The notes under the pieces were generated by a model that ran no database searches, had not been told where the DNA came from, and worked only from the letters and a program-made list of their open reading frames with translations. The position numbers and the translations under genes are program-made. Of a stretch of DNA of 15,203 nucleotides, positions 7,553 to 15,006 are shown in pieces (the first letter of the stretch is position 1; each line of letters opens with the position of its first letter). The DNA comes from Thermoplasmata archaeon (GTDB lineage Archaea > Thermoplasmatota > E2 > DHVEG-1): contig QMTJ01000010.1 of NCBI GenBank assembly GCA_003651045.1, positions 1 through 15,203 of the forward strand, read 5' to 3'.

Positions 7553-8608
7553 ATGAGTCAAACTGAGAATAGAAAAGATGAACATGTTAAGGTTTCAATG
7601 GAGGAGGATGTATCAGCAGGGCATAACTACTGGGATGATATTGTACTTGTGCATAATGCTCTCCCTGAGATAAACAAGGATGAGATAGATCTTTCAACGA
7701 AACTTTTTGGTAAAAAACTATCTGCACCGCTTATTATCGCTAGTATGACTGGTGGCTATAAAAAAGCGAGAGATATCAATGAAAACTTAGCTGTTGCTGC
7801 TGAAAAATATCAAATCGGTATGGGTGTAGGTTCTCAGAGAGCTGCACTTGAGAAACCAGAGTTAAAAAAAACATATAACGTGGTGAAGGAATACGATATA
7901 CCCTTACGTTTCGCGAACATCGGAGCGTCACAGATCACTATATGGAGTTATAAAGAAACACTTGAAAACGCTAATGAAATGATTGACATGGTTGACGCTG
8001 ATGTTTTTATCGTCTGTCTAAATTTTTTACAGGAAACAGTGATGCCTGAAGGTGAAGCCAATGCTAAAGGTGTTTATAATGTGATAAAAAAACTAGCTGA
8101 GGATCTTGATACACCTGTGATTGTTAAAGAATCAGGTGCTGGTATTTCTTATGACGTAGCTAGTAGACTCAGTAAAACAAAAATCGCAGGTTTTGACGTC
8201 GGAGGATTAGGCGGTACTAGTTTCGCAGCTATAGAACACCACCGTGCAAAGATGAGAAATGATAGAATCCATGAACGAGGTGGTAAAACTTTCTGGAATT
8301 GGGGTATACCCACGCCCTCCTGTGTACTACAAGTAGGAGACGCGACAAACTGGAGTTTACCTATTATAGCTACTGGTGGTATACGTAATGGTCTCGATGC
8401 TGCTAAAGCCTTAGTTCTTGGTGCAGACGCTGCGGGTATAGCACGTGTTTTTCTCAAACCAGCTATGAAAAACAAAGACGCTATAATAGAAGAAGTAGAC
8501 GTAGTAATCAAAGAACTAAGAGCTGCCATGTTCCTTGTAGGGGCTGATAAGGTTTCAAAACTACCAGATGTTGATTGGCTATTTGTTGGTGCAGATTTAT
8601 GGATTTAG
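7553..8608 (+). CDS. fni: Isopentenyl-diphosphate delta-isomerase, type 2 (FMN-dependent)
   Basis: Interconverts IPP and DMAPP using reduced FMN and Mg2+; cytoplasmic TIM-barrel enzyme, unrelated to the type 1 isomerase. The length of 351 residues is typical. Motifs include RKDEH (7-11), IASMTGG (62-68) for flavin binding, LNFLQE with Q160-E161 (the Gln-Glu pair tied to proton transfer and Mg2+ binding), PEG (165-167), VKESGAGIS (191-199), VGGLGGTSF (216-224), NWGIPT (249-254) and IIATGGIRNGLDAAKAL (271-287), the phosphate-binding end of the barrel. It starts 9 bases after ipk; GGGAGATGA, spanning the ipk stop, is a strong ribosome-binding site. Its 3' end overlaps the prenyl synthase gene by 10 bases, so translation is probably coupled. 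Confidence 0.96.
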   Translation: MSQTENRKDEHVKVSMEEDVSAGHNYWDDIVLVHNALPEINKDEIDLSTKLFGKKLSAPLIIASMTGGYKKARDINENLAVAAEKYQIGMGVGSQRAALEKPELKKTYNVVKEYDIPLRFANIGASQITIWSYKETLENANEMIDMVDADVFIVCLNFLQETVMPEGEANAKGVYNVIKKLAEDLDTPVIVKESGAGISYDVASRLSKTKIAGFDVGGLGGTSFAAIEHHRAKMRNDRIHERGGKTFWNWGIPTPSCVLQVGDATNWSLPIIATGGIRNGLDAAKALVLGADAAGIARVFLKPAMKNKDAIIEEVDVVIKELRAAMFLVGADKVSKLPDVDWLFVGADLWI

Positions 8609-9582
8609 AAAAAGAACTACAAAAACGAATCGTTTTTTTTAACAAAGAATTCGAGGAATTCCTTAAAAACGGTGAACCAGAATCCCTCTACAACGCTGCT
8701 AGGCATCTTCCACTAGCTGGTGGTAAACGATTACGACCGTGTCTCACTATACTCTCTTGTGAAGCAGTACATGGTGATGTAAAAAAAGTTACACCATTAG
8801 CAATCGCTTTAGAACTAATACATAATTTTACACTAGTTCATGATGATATAATGGATCATTCTAAACTACGACGTAATCTACCAACTGTGCATGTTAAATA
8901 TGGAGAAGCAACAGCGATTAACGCGGGTGATCTCTTGTTCGCTAAAGCCTTTGAATCACTACACAATCTATCATGTGGTTTCACTGTTTATAAAAAAATA
9001 GAACATGGTTTTATAGAATTCATTAAAGAAATATGTGAAGGTCAACAACTAGACATGGAATTTGAAAATAAGAGGATAGTCACAGAAGAAGAATACCTGA
9101 CTATGATTTATAAAAAAACAGCTGTGTTTTTCGAATACGCTGCAGAAGCCGGAGGGATAATCGGTGGTGGAACAAAAAAACAAACAAATGCTCTCAAAGA
9201 ATACGGTAGAACCCTAGGTTTAGGTTTCCAGATACATGATGATTACCTTGATATGAGTAGTGAAAAAAATATTCTAGGGAAAGACATTGGTAACGACATC
9301 CGTAATGGTAAAAAAACACTTATAGCGGTTCATGCTCTAAATCATGCTACAGGTAGTGACAAAAAACTTTTACATAAAACCTTCGGAGATCGAAATGCAT
9401 CAGATAAAAATGTTCAAGAGGCTTATAATCTTTTTAAAAAACTAAAATCTATTGACTACGCAAGACATAAAGCAGAGGAATACCGTAACAAAGCAAAAAC
9501 TGCCTTAGAGGTATTACCAGATACAGATGCTAAACAGGTTTTATTAGACCTCGCTGATTATTCTATTAAACGAGAGAAATAA
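8599..9582 (+). CDS. idsA: Short-chain polyprenyl diphosphate synthase, probably geranylgeranyl diphosphate synthase
   Basis: Head-to-tail prenyltransferase adding IPP to an allylic primer, supplying C15/C20 chains for archaeal ether lipids; all-helical, Mg2+-dependent and cytoplasmic. From the ATG at 8599 it has 327 residues. It shows GGKRLRP (41-47), the first aspartate-rich motif DDIMD (82-86), GQQLDMEF (148-155) and the second aspartate motif DDYLD (214-218), followed by KD (228-229). F77, five residues before the first motif, is the aromatic residue known to limit chain length in archaeal GGPP synthase, so C20 (or C15) fits better than a long-chain product. The frame is open to an ATG at 8575, but the one at 8599 is preferred: TTGGTG precedes it, homologues begin near here, and it leaves only a 10-base overlap with fni. 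Confidence 0.94.
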   Translation: MDLEKELQKRIVFFNKEFEEFLKNGEPESLYNAARHLPLAGGKRLRPCLTILSCEAVHGDVKKVTPLAIALELIHNFTLVHDDIMDHSKLRRNLPTVHVKYGEATAINAGDLLFAKAFESLHNLSCGFTVYKKIEHGFIEFIKEICEGQQLDMEFENKRIVTEEEYLTMIYKKTAVFFEYAAEAGGIIGGGTKKQTNALKEYGRTLGLGFQIHDDYLDMSSEKNILGKDIGNDIRNGKKTLIAVHALNHATGSDKKLLHKTFGDRNASDKNVQEAYNLFKKLKSIDYARHKAEEYRNKAKTALEVLPDTDAKQVLLDLADYSIKREK

Positions 9583-9589
9583 GAAAAAT

Positions 9590-11311
9590 ATGAGAATAAA
9601 CAAAATACAAAAAATAGCGAGAATATACGCACTGCAGAATGCAGTAAATTTTGATGGTAAAGCTGATTCTAAAGCAGTTGTTGGTAAAGTAATCGCTGTT
9701 TTAAGAAAAGACGGTTTCAATCCAAAAGAGATTATACCAGTTGTGAATAAAACCATTGAAGAAATAAATAAACTCTCTCTTGATGCTCAGATACGTGAAC
9801 TAGAGGAACTCGCGCCAGAGCTTCTAAAAAAAGAAAAAAAAGAACGAGATTTCACTCTTCCACCTTTACCCTATGCAGAAAAAGGGAAAGTAGTTACTCG
9901 TTTTCCACCAGAACCTAATGGTTACCTACATATTGGGCATGCAAAAGCAGCAGTTGTTGACTATGAATATGCACGTATGTACAATGGTAGGTTTATACTT
10001 CGTTTCGATGATACAAACCCTGAAAACGTTGATTTAGAATTCTACACTGCTCAAAAAGAGGATCTCCAGTGGCTTGGTATCTCCTGGAATATCGAATATA
10101 ACACTTCTGATAACATTGAGAAACATTATAAACTCGCTGAACAGCTGATAAAACAAGGAGACGCATATGTTTGTAGCTGTGACGCTGGTTCTATTAAAAA
10201 ATATCGTTTTGAAGGACGCGAGTGTAAATGCCGAGGTAGAACCCCTGGTGAAAACATGGATTTGTGGAAAGAAATGGTTTCTTCCTCAATCTATGATGTA
10301 ATTCTAAGGTTGAAGGGTGATATGAAATCTGATAACACAGCTATGCGTGATCCAACCTTGTTTAGAATCATTGAAAAACCTCATCCCATCCAGGGTGATA
10401 GATACCGTGTCTGGCCGACGTATGATTTTTCAGGAGCGGTTGAAGATAGCATTAGCGGGGTTACTCATCCTTTTAGAACCAAAGAATATGAACTACGTGA
10501 CGAGTGTTATTTTAAACTACTTGATTTACTAGGTCTCAGGAAACCTTATCTGATGGAGTTCGCTAGGTTATCAATCGAGGGTATGCCTGTTTCGAAACGT
10601 AAGATAAAACCTTTGATTGATAAAGGGCTTGTATCTGGTTTTGATGATATCCGACTACCGACGCTCCGTGGGCTCCGTAAGCGTGGTATCATGCCAGATG
10701 CTATTAAACAGTTTGTAATCTCCCAGGGTGTTTCAAAAGTTGAATCAACTGTATCATTTAGCCTACTTGAATCGGTGAATCGTAGAATAGTTGACCCTAT
10801 TGCAAAAAGGTATTTCTTCGTCGTTGATCCTGTTTTACTTCAGGTAAAAAATGCACCTGTTAAAACCAAAGAAATTCCTCTGCATCCTAGTAACAAAAAA
10901 CTAGGTAGTAGAATTATTAAAACAGGTGATATTTTTTATGTACAAAAAACTGATATGGAAAAACTAAAACCTGGTGACATTTTTAGATTAAAAGATCTTT
11001 ATAATGTAAAAATCATTGAGAAAAACAAAAAAAAGATCATTAGTGAATACAGTGGAGAGAATCTGTTGCCTGATTCATTAAAAATTCAATGGGTGACAGA
11101 TGATTATTTCATTAACATGATTGTCTATGTACCATATCCTCTCTTCATAGATGATAAATATAACAAGAACAGTCTTGAAAAAATAAAAGGATATGCTGAA
11201 AAAACAGTATCAACGTTAAAAACAGGAGAGATAATACAGTTTGAACGTTTCGGTTTTGTAAGAATCGAAAACATTAATGGTAAAACCATAGGTTTTTTCA
11301 CGCATAAGTAA
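9590..11311 (+). CDS. gltX: Glutamyl-tRNA synthetase, archaeal type
   Basis: Class I synthetase that charges tRNA-Glu. In archaea it is usually kept apart from tRNA-Gln charging, which goes through the amidotransferase route. It has 573 residues, normal for the archaeal/eukaryal GluRS-GlnRS subgroup. The N-terminal helical extension (1-95) is followed by TRFPPEPNGYLHIGHAKA, with HIGH at 114-117. Next comes a CxC...CxC pair (C195/C197, C212/C214) probably binding zinc, then WPTYDFSGAVEDSISGVTH and VSKRK (334-338) as the KMSKS loop. After that lies a beta-barrel anticodon-binding half, unlike the alpha-helical one of bacterial GluRS. It begins 7 bases after the prenyl synthase stop and has only a weak ribosome-binding site, so it is probably read through from the isoprenoid genes. 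Linkage of gltX to this cluster is known in other archaea. Confidence 0.96.
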   Translation: MRINKIQKIARIYALQNAVNFDGKADSKAVVGKVIAVLRKDGFNPKEIIPVVNKTIEEINKLSLDAQIRELEELAPELLKKEKKERDFTLPPLPYAEKGKVVTRFPPEPNGYLHIGHAKAAVVDYEYARMYNGRFILRFDDTNPENVDLEFYTAQKEDLQWLGISWNIEYNTSDNIEKHYKLAEQLIKQGDAYVCSCDAGSIKKYRFEGRECKCRGRTPGENMDLWKEMVSSSIYDVILRLKGDMKSDNTAMRDPTLFRIIEKPHPIQGDRYRVWPTYDFSGAVEDSISGVTHPFRTKEYELRDECYFKLLDLLGLRKPYLMEFARLSIEGMPVSKRKIKPLIDKGLVSGFDDIRLPTLRGLRKRGIMPDAIKQFVISQGVSKVESTVSFSLLESVNRRIVDPIAKRYFFVVDPVLLQVKNAPVKTKEIPLHPSNKKLGSRIIKTGDIFYVQKTDMEKLKPGDIFRLKDLYNVKIIEKNKKKIISEYSGENLLPDSLKIQWVTDDYFINMIVYVPYPLFIDDKYNKNSLEKIKGYAEKTVSTLKTGEIIQFERFGFVRIENINGKTIGFFTHK

Positions 11312-11384
11312 ACTTTTTAAGTTAACACTTGTTTTTATATTTTGTAATCTCACTAGGGATTATATAAAAAGGTTTGGAGATGGG
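11312..11384 (+). promoter_or_regulatory. gltX terminator and promoter of the winged-helix gene
   Basis: Two T5 runs (11314-11318 and 11332-11336) after the gltX stop are likely terminators. A strong TATA box, TTATATAAAA (11360-11369), follows. It places the transcription start near 11388-11392, between the two candidate start codons at 11385 and 11394. The next mRNA may therefore be nearly leaderless, even though GGAGAT lies at 11376-11381. Confidence 0.6.
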
Positions 11385-12083
11385 ATGACAAATATGAATA
11401 CTCATAGGAGAATATCAATAGGTTTACCCATATTCTTATTGTTTTTTTTATTTGTACAAACCGCTATGGGTAAAAGCTATACTCCTTCTATAAATGATAC
11501 TTTTAGTATAACAATCGCGATTGTAGTAGCCGCGATTGCAACCATCATCGGTTTTATAACACTTGGTGGTATAAAATATGTAACACCTGAGAACGTGTTG
11601 AACACAGAAGTTAGAAAAAACCTTTACAATTACATTGATACATATCCAGGTTCTCATCTACGTGAAATAGCACGTGAACTTGATCTTAAACCTAGTAACG
11701 TTGCATGGCATCTACGTAAACTTGAACAAACCAACCTAGTTCGAAGCCGAGTGATAGGTGGTAAAAAAGTTTACTACCTGGTTGAGGGTGGTGTTGAAGC
11801 ACGTAAAGAAGCAATAGCAGAAGCTATACTACGGAATAAAAACGCTAGGGATATAATGTTATACCTAGCTAAACACCCTGGTAAACATCTCCTTGAAATC
11901 GCTCATGCTTTAAATCTTAACCATCACACTGTTAAATGGCATATTAAAAAAATGTATATGGCTGAGCTCATCGATGGTGACACAAGCAACTCAGCTTATC
12001 CTGTGTACTATCCAACTGATATGGGTGTTCAGATAGCTAAGAATCTCTCAGGTGATTTTAAAAAACCGAGGAAGGCGGCGTAA
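11385..12083 (+). CDS. Membrane-anchored tandem winged-helix transcriptional regulator
   Basis: 232 residues. A hydrophobic segment (about 11-28, ending TAMG, a possible signal-peptidase site) is followed by a short polar stretch and a second membrane helix (about 42-64). Two winged-helix domains then follow: about 74-133 (LREIARELDLKPSNVAWHLRKL then a GGKKVYYL wing) and about 153-212 (LLEIAHALNLNHHTVKWHIKKM). Both resemble ArsR/MarR-like HTH repeats common in euryarchaea. The predicted topology has a short outside loop and cytoplasmic DNA-binding domains. The C-terminal tail is basic (KKPRKAA). Two starts are possible, 11385 and 11394; the TATA box spacing slightly favours 11394 or a leaderless mRNA. 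It has its own promoter, is convergent with the beta-helix gene, and its target is unknown. A one-component sensor of an envelope signal is an inference. Confidence 0.85.
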   Translation: MTNMNTHRRISIGLPIFLLFFLFVQTAMGKSYTPSINDTFSITIAIVVAAIATIIGFITLGGIKYVTPENVLNTEVRKNLYNYIDTYPGSHLREIARELDLKPSNVAWHLRKLEQTNLVRSRVIGGKKVYYLVEGGVEARKEAIAEAILRNKNARDIMLYLAKHPGKHLLEIAHALNLNHHTVKWHIKKMYMAELIDGDTSNSAYPVYYPTDMGVQIAKNLSGDFKKPRKAA

Positions 12084-12143
12084 AAAAATTAATTTTTTGG
12101 GTATTAACTTCATATTTGGCTAAATAACTTTTTTTGGAATGCG
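12084..12143. terminator. Convergent intergenic region, T-run terminators
   Basis: This 60-base gap lies between the converging winged-helix and beta-helix genes. T runs at about 12093-12098 and 12129-12135 serve the plus-strand gene. On the minus strand the A run at 12082-12088 reads as T7 after the beta-helix gene. The arrangement mirrors the other convergent gap in this window. Confidence 0.5.
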
Positions 12144-14300
12144 TTATTTTTTTACTAATATATTTCCAGATAAAAATATGAACCTTCCAAGTATCCAGCC
12201 AGATGCTGTTATATTAACTGTATCTGCGTTATCCGCTTTTGCTTCTGCAGTAACTTTTATTCTTCCAAAACCACGAAGACCATCTACGGTTAGTAAATCA
12301 GAAACATCACCTGATTCTAAGACACTCAGCTCTATACTACTGTTTACTTTCTTTTTAAGAATACCATATTCAATATAAACACTTAGATTTACATTATTAG
12401 CATCTGAATCTCCTATATTTTCTACTTTTGCACTTATTTCATTAAATGAAAATCCAAACATTGTTTGAATAGATACTTCTAGTTCTGTTTGTACGGATGG
12501 AGCATATGGCTCCATCAAAGGATAAAAGTCTTTGTTGTCTCCACCACTGATATTATACGGTGTATCTCCTATTCCATCACCGTCATTGTCAATTCCATTG
12601 TAGTCATCCCAATAATTACCTTCGCCAAAAGTAGAGTTCCAACTGTTGTTACAATCATCATATGCCTGCTGTTCATTATCGACGAATGTATTATGATATA
12701 ATTCATTTCTTTTTGATTGTTCAATAGCCACTGCACAGTAATTTTTTGAGAAATAATTTTTATTTACTACATTTTCATTACTTTTTGTTAAATAGATACC
12801 AACAACGTTGCAAGAAATATCATTTCCCTTGATTTTACATCCATTTGAATTAAAAATATCAATACCATAAACCGTATTAGAAAGATTTTGATTCTCGATT
12901 GTGATATTAGAGCAATTCCTTAGTATAACTTGACCAGCATTTTGTACATTAACATCGGATTTGTTATATAGAAATATTAGATCTCTCTCATTGACTTTGT
13001 TTCCATGTATAATATTTTCTGAACTTAAAACAATTAAACCTGTATTATAGAACAAGTTATCTGAAACGTTATTATCCTTGCGTATAGTTATATAATCACC
13101 ATAACTACCAATAATGTGGTTACTAGTAAGTTTATTGTTCCCGCCACGCAATTCAATTGTATTGTTGCTTGATATATAGTTATCCTTTATCGTATTGTAA
13201 TTTTCCGTCAACAAGGTTGTCTTTATACCTATGTCACATGAAACAATATAATTTTTTTCTATCAAATTGTATTGACCAATTAACATACCGCACTTGCATT
13301 CAAAAACACTGTTGTTTCTAATCACATTATTATCATCCGATTTAATACCAATACCACCACCATAAACAGTGTTTCTTTCAACTAAGTTGTCCCCAGTACA
13401 AACAGATATTCCACCCGTGTTATATACGAAATTACCAATCACAGTATTTAAACTAGAACCACTCTTAACATCTATACCATTGCTGGCATCAATATTGTTG
13501 TTTTCTACTACATTACTATCAGAATTTTCATCGATTTTAATTCCTACACCTTTTTTTGATTTGAATGTATTGTTATCAACTTTGATATTTTCACTTTGAC
13601 CACGTATCCATAAGCATATTCCATAATCTGCATATGGTTCTCTTTCTGTGTTGGTTATATTGTTACAACTAATTGTAGTATTTTTGGATGAAGATATAAT
13701 CATATTATACATACTATCCGATACTGAATTATTTTTGATAATTGAGTTATTTGATAAAATACCCATTCCGCATTCACCCTGTAAAATCGAAAAACAGCTA
13801 AACAAGACTTCATCTGAGGAAATAAGTACAGTTATATCTCTTGTGGTCCCATTTATTATCGTATTGTCTTTATTTTCACCTATTATACTTATAGATTTAT
13901 TAACAACTATCTTCTCAAAATATGTACCATTAAGTACAAATACAATATTATCTGTAGATGCATTATTTATTCCTTCTTGAATTGTTTTAACATGTGTTGC
14001 ATCGTACCAGCCTGCATCTGCATCATCATCAACTATTACATTTCCACCTTCGTACAGTGCGATAACATCCGTTACTTGAGAAAGATTTATAATTCTACTA
14101 TAATAATCCTGAATTGCATTAACAGATTCATAATAATTAATAATGCCATTATCATTTCCTGGTGGATCTCCAACTTCAGGAGAATCATATATCATAGGAT
14201 CCCAAGTTTCATCATCAGCTTTAACATTTGTTGGTAATGTTATCGTTAAACTTGCAATTAGCATTATTGCTATTATTCCATATGTTGTTATTTTTTTCAT
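12144..14300 (-). CDS. Secreted NosD-like parallel beta-helix protein with N-terminal dockerin-like module
   Basis: 718 residues from the ATG at 14300. An earlier TTG at 14315 is in frame, but the ATG opens a classic signal peptide, MKKITTYGIIAIMLIASL, with cleavage probably after VKA (28). Residues about 48-86 (NDNGIINYYESVNAIQDYY then SQVTDVIALY) look like one dockerin/EF-hand-type helix-loop unit. From about 90 a NosD-type start appears (DDDADAGWYDATHVKTIQEGI), leading into about 400 residues of short right-handed beta-helix turns rich in Asn (N-x-I, I-x-x-N-x-I, GI-x-I patterns). A calcium-loop-like DNDGDGIGD lies near 570 with the TPYNI ending typical of NosD-family repeats. Residues about 604-718 form a beta-sandwich resembling a CARDB-like domain. 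Sequons for N-glycosylation are very numerous. Such proteins are often surface carbohydrate-binding or carbohydrate-degrading factors, but I see no catalytic residues, so the function is open. Copper-chaperone NosD function is unlikely, as no nos genes are nearby. Confidence 0.88.
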   Translation of the reverse strand: MKKITTYGIIAIMLIASLTITLPTNVKADDETWDPMIYDSPEVGDPPGNDNGIINYYESVNAIQDYYSRIINLSQVTDVIALYEGGNVIVDDDADAGWYDATHVKTIQEGINNASTDNIVFVLNGTYFEKIVVNKSISIIGENKDNTIINGTTRDITVLISSDEVLFSCFSILQGECGMGILSNNSIIKNNSVSDSMYNMIISSSKNTTISCNNITNTEREPYADYGICLWIRGQSENIKVDNNTFKSKKGVGIKIDENSDSNVVENNNIDASNGIDVKSGSSLNTVIGNFVYNTGGISVCTGDNLVERNTVYGGGIGIKSDDNNVIRNNSVFECKCGMLIGQYNLIEKNYIVSCDIGIKTTLLTENYNTIKDNYISSNNTIELRGGNNKLTSNHIIGSYGDYITIRKDNNVSDNLFYNTGLIVLSSENIIHGNKVNERDLIFLYNKSDVNVQNAGQVILRNCSNITIENQNLSNTVYGIDIFNSNGCKIKGNDISCNVVGIYLTKSNENVVNKNYFSKNYCAVAIEQSKRNELYHNTFVDNEQQAYDDCNNSWNSTFGEGNYWDDYNGIDNDGDGIGDTPYNISGGDNKDFYPLMEPYAPSVQTELEVSIQTMFGFSFNEISAKVENIGDSDANNVNLSVYIEYGILKKKVNSSIELSVLESGDVSDLLTVDGLRGFGRIKVTAEAKADNADTVNITASGWILGRFIFLSGNILVKK

Positions 14301-14330
14301 TATATCTACACTCAATACAATTATTTTATT

Positions 14331-14362
14331 TATTTTATACTATATTTATTAGTTTATAAACT
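14331..14362 (-). promoter_or_regulatory. Promoter region of the beta-helix gene with a 12-base palindrome
   Basis: On the minus strand, TATAAAATA (14331-14339) lies about 31 bases before the ATG at 14300, with a weak GAGTG ribosome-binding site in between. Just upstream is a perfect 12-base palindrome, AGTTTATAAACT (14351-14362), itself TATA-like. Either element could be the TATA box; if the inner one is used, the palindrome sits where an activator or repressor could bind. Confidence 0.45.
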
Positions 14363-14694
14363 TTTCTTTACAATCGTTAACAAATTTTTAATCAAAAATA
14401 TTAATACTTTCAACCAATTAAACAATGGTTTTATAAGAAAAACACATTATATTTATAATAAAATAAATATAAATTGATTAAAGTTAAAAATACTCCCAAA
14501 GAATGCGCTAACATTCAAGGGATCGAAGGTTAATAAACATGGTATCAGACCCAAAAGAGTAAATTCTAAGAAGCAAGTTATAGATCTGAATAATCTTGGT
14601 CATAGCTGTCAACCAATTGGAGACTGTGAATAGTTGATGAGAAAAAAGTATTTGATGGGGAGCTAGGGGTTTAGGCCATGAAAAATTATTTTTT
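14363..14694. other. Non-coding stretch between the beta-helix and aEF1-beta genes
   Basis: The left part (14363-14490) is extremely AT-rich with several TATA-like strings and no gene. The right part (14491-14680) is richer in G and C and holds the possible zinc-ribbon remnant, a small GAATG/CATTC hairpin (14501-14516) and a CCAATTGG palindrome (14613-14620). A minus-strand frame across 14508-14711 has no recognisable protein features. An A5 run (14681-14685) reads as T5 on the minus strand and may end aEF1-beta transcription. No tRNA or known RNA family was recognised. Confidence 0.5.
14495..14630 (+). pseudogene. Possible degraded transposase zinc-ribbon fragment (alternatively a small RNA)
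   Basis: In one plus-strand frame KECAN (from 14498) and, one frame later, GSKVNKHGIRPKRVNSKKQ (from about 14520) read like the N-terminal zinc ribbon of an insertion-sequence transposase (pattern C-x-x-C-GS-K-x-V-x-KHG...KKQ-R-Y-x-C-x-x-CGHSF). GHS (14599-14607) matches the end of the pattern, but the Cys codons expected before it are now Leu, and a stop follows at 14631. This is pattern recall, not a database match. The segment is less AT-rich than its surroundings. TATA-like boxes upstream (14427-14438 and about 14444-14455) and a T8 run at 14689-14696 also allow a plus-strand small RNA of about 200 bases. Confidence 0.3.
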
Positions 14695-14967
14695 TTAAAC
14701 TCGTCCGACATCTGTTACTTCAGCACTGTCAACGTTTTCGACTTTCAATATTTCTTCAACCACAGGATCTAATCCACCTGCATCATCTGGTACTTCAACT
14801 GTTACATCAAGTCCTCTTAATCCAAAAGCAATATCTTTGATATCGATTCTTCCAATCTTAGCTGGTGGTTTAACTACAGTTTTTATATCATCTATCATTT
14901 TCTGAAGTTTTTCATCACTTATGATTTCACCTGGCATTACACGTATAAGACCAATTACCGATCCCAT
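14695..14967 (-). CDS. ef1b: Archaeal translation elongation factor 1-beta
   Basis: A 90-residue protein matching the archaeal guanine-nucleotide exchange factor for aEF1-alpha, which swaps GDP for GTP after tRNA delivery. It equals the C-terminal exchange domain of eukaryotic eEF1B-alpha. The N-terminus MGSVIGLIRVMP, the middle KPPAKIGRIDIKDIAFGLRG and the end VENVDSAEVTDVGRV are hallmarks, with the LRGLDVTVEVPDD strand between. The length is normal. It begins 39 bases after the zinc-ribbon gene; a G5 tract (14980-14984 on the minus strand) 12 bases before the ATG is a weak ribosome-binding site. The pairing with the upstream zinc-ribbon gene is a known archaeal arrangement, so the two are probably one operon. 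Confidence 0.95.
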   Translation of the reverse strand: MGSVIGLIRVMPGEIISDEKLQKMIDDIKTVVKPPAKIGRIDIKDIAFGLRGLDVTVEVPDDAGGLDPVVEEILKVENVDSAEVTDVGRV

Positions 14968-15006
14968 AAAAACTTTTTACCCCCTATTTTAAATCTGTTT
15001 TTTTGT

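Noticed and set aside
8149..8529. A 126-codon minus-strand frame opposite fni.
   Set aside because: It lies opposite the most conserved isomerase barrel motifs and has no family features.
12139..12378. Plus-strand frame opposite the 3' end of the beta-helix gene.
   Set aside because: The minus-strand protein is coherent to its stop, and the plus-strand translation looks random.
12144..14300. NosD in the strict sense (copper loading of nitrous oxide reductase).
   Set aside because: The beta-helix repeat family is shared, but no nosZ/F/Y genes are present and the domain set differs.
14631..14660. Box C/D small RNA suggested by TTGATGA (14634-14640) and nearby CTGA strings.
   Set aside because: Box order and spacing do not form a proper C-D'-C'-D layout, and no guide-like match could be tested.
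14508..14711. A 67-codon minus-strand frame after aEF1-beta.
   Set aside because: It overlaps the aEF1-beta stop in another frame, lacks a ribosome-binding site and has no recognisable features.
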